A DNA stretch of 64,000 nt from the NCBI RefSeq assembly GCF_001623525.1, contig NZ_CP015225.1:4724501-4788500 (forward strand). Reading direction: 5' to 3'. The stretch is from Pseudomonas fluorescens (lineage in GTDB: Bacteria; Pseudomonadota; Gammaproteobacteria; Pseudomonadales; Pseudomonadaceae). Both the position numbers and the translations under genes were made by a program. Of the stretch, positions 38,522-46,284 are shown in pieces (position 1 is the stretch's first letter; the number at the start of each line of letters is the position of its first letter). The notes under the pieces were generated by a model. It was not told the DNA's origin. It did not search any database and was given only the letters and a program-made list of their open reading frames with translations.

Positions 38522-39973
38522 ATGCTTGAAGTCATCAACGACTTCCTCTCAGGGAAAGTGCTGATCGTGCTCATTGTCGGGCTCGGAAGCTACTTCACGA
38601 TCCGCTCGCGTTTCGTCCAGTTCCGTCATTTCTTTCATATGTTCACGGTGTTCCGTGACAGCCTGAAAAGCAGCACTGACCAGCTCAGTTCCTTCCAGGC
38701 CCTGATGCTCAGCCTGGCCGGTCGTGTCGGCGCGGGCAACATCGCCGGTGTCGGTATCGCCGTGACCCTCGGCGGTCCTGGTGCGGTGTTCTGGATGTGG
38801 GTGACCGCGCTGGTCGGCATGTCCAGCAGCTTCTTCGAATGCTCCCTCGGCCAGCTCTACAAGCGCTGCGACTCCGAAGGCCAGTTCCGCGGCGGCCCGT
38901 CCTATTACATCCAGCACGGCCTGCAGAAGCGCTGGTTGGGCATGATCATGGCGTTCCTGCTGCTGGTTACCTTCGGCTTCGCCTTCAACGGCCTGCAAGC
39001 CCATGCCGTCACCCACTCGCTGAACAACGCCTTCGGCTTCGACACCACCTACACCGGCCTGGGCCTGGCGGTGCTGCTGGGCCTGGTGTTCATTGGCGGG
39101 ATCAAGCGTATCGCCAAGGTCGCCGACCTGCTGGTACCGGTCAAGACCCTGGCGTACATCGCCGTGACCATCTACGTGATCGTGCTGCAATTCGACCACG
39201 TACCGGCCATGCTGGCGACTATCGTCAAGAGCGCCTTCGGCCTGGACCAGGCCTTTGGCGGCCTGATCGGCAGTGCCATCGTCATGGGCGTCAAGCGTGG
39301 CGTGTTCGCCAACGAAGCCGGCCTGGGCAGTGCGCCTAACGTCGCTGCTGTCGCGTCGGTCGAACACCCGGTTGCCCAGGGTGTGGTACAGGCGTTCAGC
39401 GTGTTCCTGGACACCTTCGTGATCTGCACCTGCACCGCGCTGCTGATCCTGCTGTCGGGCTTCTACACCCCAGGTTTCGAAGGCGATGGCATTGCCCTGA
39501 CCCAGAACTCCCTGGCGGCCGTCGTGGGTGACTGGGGCCGGATGTTCATCTCTGTAGCCTTGGCGCTGTTCGTCTTCACCTCGATCCTCTACAACTACTA
39601 CCTGGGCGAGAACAACCTGCGCTTCATGCTGGGTGAAAACCGCAAGGCCCTGATCGCCTACCGCGCACTGGTCCTGGTCCTGATTTTCTGGGGCGCCATC
39701 GAAAACCTCAGCACCGTGTTCGCCTTCGCCGACATCACCATGACCCTGCTGGCGTTCGTGAACCTGATCGCGCTGTTCCTGCTGTTCAAGGTCGGCATGC
39801 GCATCCTGCGTGACTACGATGACCAGCGTTCGGCCGGCATCAAGACTCCTGTGTTCGATTCCAGCAAGTTCCCGGACCTGGATCTGGACCGCAAGGCTTG
39901 GCCTGCCAGCCCCTCGGCGCCGGTTGCCAAACCTGACGCCGCTGTTGCTGGCGCGACCGCAGCGCAACGCTGA
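38522..39973 (+). CDS. Alanine/glycine:cation symporter (AGCS family)
   Basis: The protein has 483 residues, with ten or eleven membrane segments. The AGCS signature is GRVGAGNIAGVGIAVTLGGPGAVFWMWVTAL with the sodium-site glycine and Asn; GPSYYIQHGL and RGVFANEAGLGSAPNVAA are further hallmarks. It imports alanine or glycine with Na+. GAGGAAT before ATG 38522 fixes the start. The C-terminus is an Ala/Pro-rich cytoplasmic tail. Proximity to aspA and asparaginase suggests an amino-acid-use neighbourhood. Confidence 0.94.
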   Translation: MLEVINDFLSGKVLIVLIVGLGSYFTIRSRFVQFRHFFHMFTVFRDSLKSSTDQLSSFQALMLSLAGRVGAGNIAGVGIAVTLGGPGAVFWMWVTALVGMSSSFFECSLGQLYKRCDSEGQFRGGPSYYIQHGLQKRWLGMIMAFLLLVTFGFAFNGLQAHAVTHSLNNAFGFDTTYTGLGLAVLLGLVFIGGIKRIAKVADLLVPVKTLAYIAVTIYVIVLQFDHVPAMLATIVKSAFGLDQAFGGLIGSAIVMGVKRGVFANEAGLGSAPNVAAVASVEHPVAQGVVQAFSVFLDTFVICTCTALLILLSGFYTPGFEGDGIALTQNSLAAVVGDWGRMFISVALALFVFTSILYNYYLGENNLRFMLGENRKALIAYRALVLVLIFWGAIENLSTVFAFADITMTLLAFVNLIALFLLFKVGMRILRDYDDQRSAGIKTPVFDSSKFPDLDLDRKAWPASPSAPVAKPDAAVAGATAAQR

Positions 39974-40108
39974 TCGGTAAAAGCTGTTTGTAAAAACCGG
40001 ACGCATCCCCTGCGTCCGGCGTGACACAGCCTAAGGTCGGCGTCATGCTCGACCTTATGTTGTGGCAGCTAACCCACGCTGCCGTTTTCGTCCTCGGAGA
40101 ACAACCCC

Positions 40109-41113
40109 ATGAATGGCTCGACCTACCCTGCCGCCCAGCACGTCATGGTGCTCTACACCGGCGGCACCATCGGCATGCAAGCCAGCGCCCACGGCCTGGC
40201 CCCGGCATCCGGTTTCGAAGCGCGGATGCGCGATTACCTGCACAGCCAACCTGAACTTGTCGTCCCGCAATGGCGCTTCCGGGAAATGTCGCCGCTGATC
40301 GATAGCGCCAACATGACACCGGCCTACTGGCAGCAACTGCGCGAAGCGGTGGTCGATGCCGTGGATGTGCAGGGCTGCGACAGCGTACTGATCCTGCATG
40401 GCACCGACACCCTGGCCTACAGCGCCGCGGCGATGAGTTTCCAACTGCTGGGCCTGCACGCGCGGGTCTGCTTCACCGGCTCCATGCTGCCTGCCGGCGT
40501 AATCGACAGTGACGCCTGGGAAAACCTCAGCGGTGCGCTGGTCGCTCTCGGCCAAGGCCTGGCGCCGGGTGTGCATCTGTACTTCCATGGTGAACTGCTG
40601 GCGCCAACCCGTTGCGCGAAAGTGCGCAGCTTTGGTCGTCACCCGTTCAAGCGCCTCGAACGCCAGGGCGGCGGCCTCAAAGCCTCCTCGCTGCCGGCGC
40701 AGTTGAATTACAACCAGCCCAAGCAACTGGCGAACATCGCAGCGCTACCGCTGTTTCCCGGCATCAGCGCCGAGATCCTGGACGGCCTGCTGGGCAGCGG
40801 CATCCAGGGTCTGGTGCTGGAATGCTACGGCAGCGGCACCGGGCCGAGCGACAACCCGGCCTTCCTCGCCAGCCTCGAGCGGGCGCGGGACAGCGGTGTG
40901 GTCATCGTGGCGGTGACCCAATGCCATGAAGGGGGCGTCGAGCTGGACGTTTACGAGGCTGGCAGTCGCTTGCGTGGCGTTGGCGTACTGTCCGGCGGCG
41001 GCATGACCCGTGAAGCCGCGTTCGGCAAGTTGCAGGCATTGATTGGCGCGGGGTTGCCCGTGGAAGAGGTGCGACGGCTGGTTGAGCTGGACCTGTGTGG
41101 CGAACTCGCCTGA
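40109..41113 (+). CDS. L-asparaginase, cytoplasmic (type I-like)
   Basis: The protein has 334 residues without a signal peptide. The catalytic threonines are in VLYTGGTIGM (T17) and LILHGTDTLAYSA (about T97-D98). It hydrolyses asparagine to aspartate and ammonia, feeding AspA encoded 2 kb upstream. Lack of a signal sequence and the YEAG..LRGVGVLSGGGMTREAAFGKL ending fit AnsA rather than periplasmic AnsB. It follows the symporter by 135 bp with a hairpin between. Confidence 0.93.
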   Translation: MNGSTYPAAQHVMVLYTGGTIGMQASAHGLAPASGFEARMRDYLHSQPELVVPQWRFREMSPLIDSANMTPAYWQQLREAVVDAVDVQGCDSVLILHGTDTLAYSAAAMSFQLLGLHARVCFTGSMLPAGVIDSDAWENLSGALVALGQGLAPGVHLYFHGELLAPTRCAKVRSFGRHPFKRLERQGGGLKASSLPAQLNYNQPKQLANIAALPLFPGISAEILDGLLGSGIQGLVLECYGSGTGPSDNPAFLASLERARDSGVVIVAVTQCHEGGVELDVYEAGSRLRGVGVLSGGGMTREAAFGKLQALIGAGLPVEEVRRLVELDLCGELA

Positions 41114-41130
41114 CCCAGGCTCCGCACTAA

Positions 41131-41227
41131 CCTGTGGCGAGGGAGCTTGCTCCCGCTGGAGCGCGAAGCGCTCCCAATGATCAGCGGTCGCTGCGCGCCC
41201 GAGCGGGAGCAAGCTCCCTCGCCACAA
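41131..41227. repeat. REPIN after the asparaginase gene
   Basis: CTGTGGCGAGGGAGCTTGCT and its reverse complement close a 97-bp element in the gap before the AraC gene. Confidence 0.9.
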
Positions 41228-41300
41228 CTGCAGTGTCATAGCACAAAGCGTCCGGCATATAACTTGCTCCGTTTCCAGCTTCCCCAGGCTGGAAACGGAC

Positions 41301-42293
41301 ATGCTTCATTCCCACCTCACCACCCTCAACGCCGTCTCACTGGTACTGAGCACCTTTAAAAGCGAAGGCTTGCCCAGTGATGCCTTGTTGGCCGGCAGCG
41401 GCATCAGCGCGGCGGACCTGAGCCGGGCCGATACGCGCATCACCACCAACCAGGAGATGCAGGTCTGCGCCAACGCCGTGGCCCTCAAGCGCGACATCGG
41501 CCTGGGGCTGGGCCTGCGCATGCACGTTTCGTCGTACGGCATGCTCGGCTATGCGCTGCTGACCAGTGCCACCTTAGGTGACGCCTTGCGCCTGGCGCTG
41601 CGCTATCCGGCGCTATTGGGAACACTCTTCGAACTGAACCTGGACGATGACGGCCAGTACGTCTGGTTCAGCGCCAGCGATTATCGGGAGAATCCGGCCC
41701 TGGCGGTGTTCAATGCCGAGTTCTGCATGGTTTCGCTGAGGGTCATCTGTAACGACCTTCTTGGTCATGCACTGCCCTTGCGTGCGGCACGCTTCGAACA
41801 TCCGGCGCCCGATTACCAGGCGCGCTACGCCGCGCTCTTCGATTGCCCGGTGCGCTTTGACAGCGTCGATAACGCGTTCGCCTTCGAGCGTCACTGGCTC
41901 GACCAACCCTTGCCCCTGGCCGACCCCGTCACCCATCACGCCATGGCCGAACGTTGCCGCCGGCAGAACACCGAATTCACCGGACGCCAGGCCTGGCTGG
42001 GACGGATCCGCCAGTTGCTCGACGCCCAACTGAACGCCGCCCCCGGGCTGGAAGGCCTGGCCGAACAAATGAACTGCTCGGCACGCACCTTGCGACGCCA
42101 CCTCAAGGACCTGGGCTGCAGCTACCAGGAACTGCTGGACGAACTGCGCTTCGAACGGGCCAAGCAGATGCTCTGCGAGGATCAATTGCCGATCTATCGA
42201 ATCGCCGAACGACTGGGCTTCAGCGAAACCGCCAGCTTCCGCCACGCCTTCGTGCGCTGGAGCGGCGTGGCGCCCAGCCAGTTCAGGCCTTGA
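41301..42293 (+). CDS. AraC-family transcriptional regulator
   Basis: The protein has 330 residues. The N-terminal arabinose-operon-type sensing domain of the OruR/ArgR-like 'AraC_binding_2' kind (ISAADLSRADTRITTNQEMQVCANAVALKRDIGLGLGLRMHVSSYGMLGYALLTS) is followed by a C-terminal double HTH (LEGLAEQMNCSARTLRRHLKDLG and IYRIAERLGFSETASFRHAFVRWSGVAPSQFR). Its target is unknown; it lies downstream of asparaginase, but a REPIN separates them. GGAAACGG precedes the ATG. Confidence 0.9.
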   Translation: MLHSHLTTLNAVSLVLSTFKSEGLPSDALLAGSGISAADLSRADTRITTNQEMQVCANAVALKRDIGLGLGLRMHVSSYGMLGYALLTSATLGDALRLALRYPALLGTLFELNLDDDGQYVWFSASDYRENPALAVFNAEFCMVSLRVICNDLLGHALPLRAARFEHPAPDYQARYAALFDCPVRFDSVDNAFAFERHWLDQPLPLADPVTHHAMAERCRRQNTEFTGRQAWLGRIRQLLDAQLNAAPGLEGLAEQMNCSARTLRRHLKDLGCSYQELLDELRFERAKQMLCEDQLPIYRIAERLGFSETASFRHAFVRWSGVAPSQFRP

Positions 42294-42363
42294 ACCGTCG
42301 CTTTCCAATGCTTGGGGGAACCGGGATATGGCTAGTACCTGTGGTGTGCACCTTGAGGCCCAG

Positions 42364-43014
42364 TCAGCCCCGCAAAAACGCCCGGTGCAATTCATCCACC
42401 GTCTGGAAATGATAAGCCGGACTCTCTGCACTCAACTCTTCACGGCTGCCAAACCCATACCCCACCGCCGCCGCATCCAGGCCGTTGCTGCGGGCGCCGA
42501 TCAGGTCGTGTTTGCGGTCGCCGATCATCAGGGTGCTGGCCGGGTCGAGGCCTTCTTCGGCCAGCAGGTGGGCGATCAGCTCGATTTTGTTGGTGCGGGT
42601 GCCGTCCAGTTCGCTGCCGTAGATCACCTTGAAGTGCCGGGCGAAGTCGAAGTGGCGGGCGATTTCCCGGGCGAAGACCCAGGGTTTGGAGGTGGCGATG
42701 TACAACTGGCGCCCTTGGCCGCCCAGGGTTTCCAGCAGTGGCATCACGCCGTCGAAGACGCGATTTTCGTATAGGCCAGTGACCTTGAAGCGCTCCCGAT
42801 AGAAATTCACCGCCTCCCAGGCCTTCGCTTCGTCGAAGCCGTAAAACTGCATGAAGGCCTGCAACAGCGGTGGGCCGATGAAATGCTCGAGGCGGCTCAG
42901 GTCGGGTTCGTCGATGCCCAGCTTGCTCAAGGCAAACTGGATCGAACGGGTGATGCCCTCGCGGGGGTCGGTGAGGGTGCCGTCAAGGTCGAAGAGTACG
43001 GTTTGGTAATGCAT
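42364..43014 (-). CDS. HAD-superfamily hydrolase, phosphoglycolate phosphatase-like
   Basis: The protein has 216 residues. HAD motif I is VLFDLDGTLTDPREG, motif II YIATSKPW (with the Ser/Thr), motif III K in TNKIEL, and motif IV LMIGDRKHDLIGARSNG. A helical cap domain (about 20-85) places it in the Gph/PpaX subgroup. Substrates may be phosphoglycolate, pyrophosphate or nucleotides; not readable. A REPIN follows upstream on the minus-strand side. Confidence 0.9.
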   Translation of the reverse strand: MHYQTVLFDLDGTLTDPREGITRSIQFALSKLGIDEPDLSRLEHFIGPPLLQAFMQFYGFDEAKAWEAVNFYRERFKVTGLYENRVFDGVMPLLETLGGQGRQLYIATSKPWVFAREIARHFDFARHFKVIYGSELDGTRTNKIELIAHLLAEEGLDPASTLMIGDRKHDLIGARSNGLDAAAVGYGFGSREELSAESPAYHFQTVDELHRAFLRG

Positions 43015-43049
43015 GTCAGTTCCAGAGTAATGGACGGGCTCGAATGCTT

Positions 43050-43175
43050 TTGTGGCGAGGGGATTTATCCCCGCTGGGGTGAGAAGCAGCCCCGATCAGG
43101 CTGAAAACTATCCAACCTGACACACCTCAGAGGGCTGCTGCGCAGCCCAGCGGGGATAAATCCCCTCGCCACAGG
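43050..43175. repeat. REPIN of the GGGGATTTATCCCC type
   Basis: TTGTGGCGAGGGGATTTATC and its reverse complement close a 126-bp element between the HAD and gamma carbonic anhydrase genes. Same variant as at 29160. Confidence 0.9.
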
Positions 43176-43191
43176 GTCCCGGGCAGGTCGG

Positions 43192-43743
43192 TCAGGATTG
43201 TGGCTGGTCGTAGCCTTCAGCCAGATGCAGGTCCTTGAGCTTCACGTAGTTCGCCGCACTGTAGGTGAAGAACGCGCGCTCCTTGTCCGTCAGCGGCCTG
43301 GCCTGCTTCACCGGGCTGCCCACATACAAAAAGCCGCTTTCCAGACGTTTGCCCGGCGGCACCAGGCTGCCAGCACCGATGATCACATCATCTTCGACCA
43401 CCGCGCCGTCCATGACGATGCTGCCCATGCCGATCAGGATCCGGCTGCCCACGGAGCAGCCATGGAGCATGACTTTGTGGGCGATGGTCACGTCGTCGCC
43501 GATCAGCAATGGGAAGCCCTCGGGATTGAACGGCCCGGCATGGGTGATGTGCAGCACGCAGCCGTCCTGAACACTGGTGCGGGCGCCGATGCGGATGCGG
43601 TGCATGTCGCCGCGAATGACCGTCAGCGGCCAGACGGAGCTGTCTTCGCCGATTTCGACGTCGCCGATCACCACCGCGGTGCTGTCGACAAAAGCGCCAC
43701 GGGCTAACTGCGGGCTGTGATTCTGGTACGTGCGAAGGGTCAC
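43192..43743 (-). CDS. Gamma-class carbonic anhydrase-like protein (YrdA/CaiE type)
   Basis: The protein has 183 residues of left-handed beta-helix hexapeptide repeats. The zinc histidines are visible in SVQDGCVLHITH, DVTIAHKVMLHGC and the conserved Arg and Asp in VIRGDMHRIRIG. Start GTG 43743 gives a normal length. This family contains active and inactive anhydrases, so activity is uncertain. It is divergent from prlC by 99 bp, as in PAO1 (memory). The window also codes for a beta-class anhydrase at 50397. Confidence 0.92.
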   Translation of the reverse strand: MTLRTYQNHSPQLARGAFVDSTAVVIGDVEIGEDSSVWPLTVIRGDMHRIRIGARTSVQDGCVLHITHAGPFNPEGFPLLIGDDVTIAHKVMLHGCSVGSRILIGMGSIVMDGAVVEDDVIIGAGSLVPPGKRLESGFLYVGSPVKQARPLTDKERAFFTYSAANYVKLKDLHLAEGYDQPQS

Positions 43744-43842
43744 GATAGGCTCTCTCTTTGTTACTGATAGGTGCTGCTAGCTGCGGTGAACGTCGATTGT
43801 AATTAAGATGGGCCCATGTTTCTTCCAGCCAAGGTGTCAACC

Positions 43843-45894
43843 GTGAGCGTGAACAACCCTCTTTTGCAATCCTATGACCTGCCGCCATTCTCGGCGATCC
43901 GTGCCGAGCACGTGCAACCGGCCATCGAGCAGATCCTGGCTGACAACCGTGCCGCCATCGCTGAAATTCTCAAGACCCAGGGCAGCCAGCCTACCTGGGC
44001 CGGCCTGGTATTGGCGATGGACGAACTCAATGATCGCCTGGGCGCCGCCTGGAGCCCGGTGAGCCACCTCAACGCCGTGCGCAACAGCCCGGAACTGCGC
44101 GAGGCCTACGAGGCCTGCCTGCCAGCGCTCAGTGCCTACTCCACCGAACTGGGCCAGAACCGCGAGCTGTTCCAGGCCTTCGAAGCCCTGGCGAGCAGCC
44201 CTGAAGCCGCCGGTTTCGACGTAGCGCAGAAAACCATCCTGGAACATTCCCTGCGTGACTTCCGCCTGTCGGGTATCGACCTGCCACCGGAGCAGCAGAA
44301 GCGTTACGCCGAGGTGCAGAGCAAACTGTCCGAGCTGGGCAGCCGCTTCTCCAATCAACTGCTGGACGCGACCCAGGCCTGGACCAAGCACGTCACTGAC
44401 GAAGCCGCCCTCGCTGGCCTGACCGATTCGGCCAAGGCGCAAATGGCCGCCGCTGCCCAGGCCAAGGAGCTGGACGGCTGGCTGATCAACCTGGAATTCC
44501 CCAGCTACTACGCAGTGATGACCTACGCCGAAGACCGCGCCCTGCGCGAAGAAGTCTACGCCGCCTACTGCACCCGCGCCTCCGACCAGGGCCCGAACGC
44601 CGGCCAGAACGACAACGGCCCGGTGATGGAACAGATCCTCGACCTGCGTCAGGAACTGGCCCAATTGCTCGGTTTCGCCAACTTCGCCGAGTTGAGCCTG
44701 GCGACCAAGATGGCCGAGTCCAGCGACCAGGTCCTCAGTTTCCTGCGTGACTTGGCCAAGCGCAGCAAGCCGTTCGCGGCCCTGGACCTGGAACAGCTCA
44801 AGGCCTTCGCCGCCGAACAGGGCTGCCCCGACCTGCAAAGCTGGGACAGCGGCTTCTACGGTGAAAAACTGCGCCAGCAGCGTTACAGCGTGGCCCAGGA
44901 AGCCCTGCGCGCCTACTTCCCGATCGACAAGGTCCTGAGCGGCCTGTTCGCCATCGTCCAGCGTCTGTATGGCATCGAGATCGCCGAACTGAAAGGTTTC
45001 GATAGCTGGCACCCGGACGTGCGCCTGTTCGAAATCAAGGAGAACGGCCAGCACGTCGGCCGCTTCTTCTTCGACCTCTACGCCCGCGCCAACAAGCGTG
45101 GCGGTGCCTGGATGGATGGCGCCCGCGACCGTCGCCGTACGATCGATGGCGTCCTGCAAAGCCCGGTCGCCAACCTGGTGTGCAACTTCACCCCGGCCGA
45201 CAGCGGCAAGCCGGCGCTGCTGACCCACGACGAAGTCACCACCCTGTTCCACGAGTTCGGCCATGGCCTGCACCACTTGCTGACCCGCGTCGAACATGCC
45301 GGCGTGTCCGGCATCAACGGCGTGGCCTGGGACGCCGTGGAGCTGCCGAGCCAGTTCATGGAAAACTGGTGCTGGGAACCCGAAGGCCTGGCGCTGATTT
45401 CCGGCCACTACGAAACCGGCGAACCGTTGCCCCAGGACCTGCTGGAGAAAATGCTCGCGGCGAAAAACTTCCAGTCCGGCCTGATGATGGTCCGTCAGCT
45501 GGAGTTCTCGCTGTTCGACTTCGAGCTGCACGCCACTCACGGTGACGGCCGCAGCGTGGCGCAAGTGCTCGAAGGCGTGCGCGACGAGGTGTCGGTCATG
45601 CGTCCGCCGGCCTACAACCGTTTCCCTAACAGCTTCGCCCACATCTTCGCTGGCGGTTACGCGGCGGGCTATTACAGCTACAAGTGGGCGGAAGTGCTAT
45701 CAGCCGATGCATTCTCCAAGTTCGAAGAGGACGGCGTGCTCAACGCCGACACCGGTCGCGCCTTCCGCGAGGCGATCCTGGCCCGTGGCGGTTCCCAGGA
45801 GCCGATGGTGCTGTTCGTCGACTTCCGTGGCCGTGAGCCGTCGATTGACGCACTCTTGCGCCACAGCGGCCTGACCGAGGACGCGGCAGCATGA
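43843..45894 (+). CDS. prlC: Oligopeptidase A
   Basis: The protein has 683 residues of M3 family type. The zinc site is HEFGHGLHH (H470, H474) with the third ligand in WDAVELPSQ (about E500); the C-terminal domain GGYAAGYYSYKWAEVLSADAF is typical. It degrades cytoplasmic peptides, including cleaved signal peptides. GTG 43843 follows AAGGTG at 7 nt and gives MSVNNPLLQSYDLPPF, the usual N-terminus. Its end overlaps the next gene by 4 bp (ATGA). Confidence 0.97.
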   Translation: MSVNNPLLQSYDLPPFSAIRAEHVQPAIEQILADNRAAIAEILKTQGSQPTWAGLVLAMDELNDRLGAAWSPVSHLNAVRNSPELREAYEACLPALSAYSTELGQNRELFQAFEALASSPEAAGFDVAQKTILEHSLRDFRLSGIDLPPEQQKRYAEVQSKLSELGSRFSNQLLDATQAWTKHVTDEAALAGLTDSAKAQMAAAAQAKELDGWLINLEFPSYYAVMTYAEDRALREEVYAAYCTRASDQGPNAGQNDNGPVMEQILDLRQELAQLLGFANFAELSLATKMAESSDQVLSFLRDLAKRSKPFAALDLEQLKAFAAEQGCPDLQSWDSGFYGEKLRQQRYSVAQEALRAYFPIDKVLSGLFAIVQRLYGIEIAELKGFDSWHPDVRLFEIKENGQHVGRFFFDLYARANKRGGAWMDGARDRRRTIDGVLQSPVANLVCNFTPADSGKPALLTHDEVTTLFHEFGHGLHHLLTRVEHAGVSGINGVAWDAVELPSQFMENWCWEPEGLALISGHYETGEPLPQDLLEKMLAAKNFQSGLMMVRQLEFSLFDFELHATHGDGRSVAQVLEGVRDEVSVMRPPAYNRFPNSFAHIFAGGYAAGYYSYKWAEVLSADAFSKFEEDGVLNADTGRAFREAILARGGSQEPMVLFVDFRGREPSIDALLRHSGLTEDAAA

Positions 45895-46169
45895 GTGAGG
45901 GACCTGTGATTACCAAGCGACGCTTTATCGCCGGGGCGGTCTGCCCGGCCTGCAGCGAGCCGGACAAATTGATGATGTGGAACGAAGACGGCGTACCGCA
46001 CCGTGAATGTGTGGCCTGCGGTTATTCCGACACACTCAACGAGCAAGGCCTGTCGGTGCCCAAGGAATTGGGCACCCGGGTCAATACCTCGGCGCTCAAG
46101 GCGCCGGACGCCAAGGTCCAGGCGGTGCAGTTTTTCCCCAACCCCAAGTTGAAGAAAAAAACCGACTGA
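45891..46169 (+). CDS. YheV-family zinc-ribbon protein
   Basis: The protein has 92 residues. Two Cys pairs (AVCPACSEPD and HRECVACGYSD) form a zinc-ribbon motif, and the C-terminus KVQAVQFFPNPKLKKK is conserved in the family. It overlaps prlC by 4 bp, a conserved pairing in gamma-proteobacteria. Function unknown; the coupling suggests work with PrlC, but this is inference. Confidence 0.93.
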   Translation: MSEGPVITKRRFIAGAVCPACSEPDKLMMWNEDGVPHRECVACGYSDTLNEQGLSVPKELGTRVNTSALKAPDAKVQAVQFFPNPKLKKKTD

Positions 46170-46284
46170 CATCTGCGGCATCACCTTCCGGGCCGCCCGG
46201 CCCGGAAGCGGTACATATATACCGCAGGGCTTACGGCCTTCCTGCCCAGACTTGTTCATCAAGTCCACTGACAGGAAGGCTTCC

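Noticed and set aside
39997..40019. Hairpin CCGGACGCA-TCCCC-TGCGTCCGG after the symporter gene as a terminator
   Set aside because: The stem is perfect, but no T-run follows; it may stabilise mRNA but cannot be called an intrinsic terminator.
40109..41113. Periplasmic type II asparaginase (AnsB)
   Set aside because: No signal peptide; the N-terminus leads straight into the catalytic strand, so a cytoplasmic enzyme is more likely.
43837..45642. A 601-codon open frame antisense to prlC
   Set aside because: Same reason: antisense shadow of a well-supported gene with biased composition.
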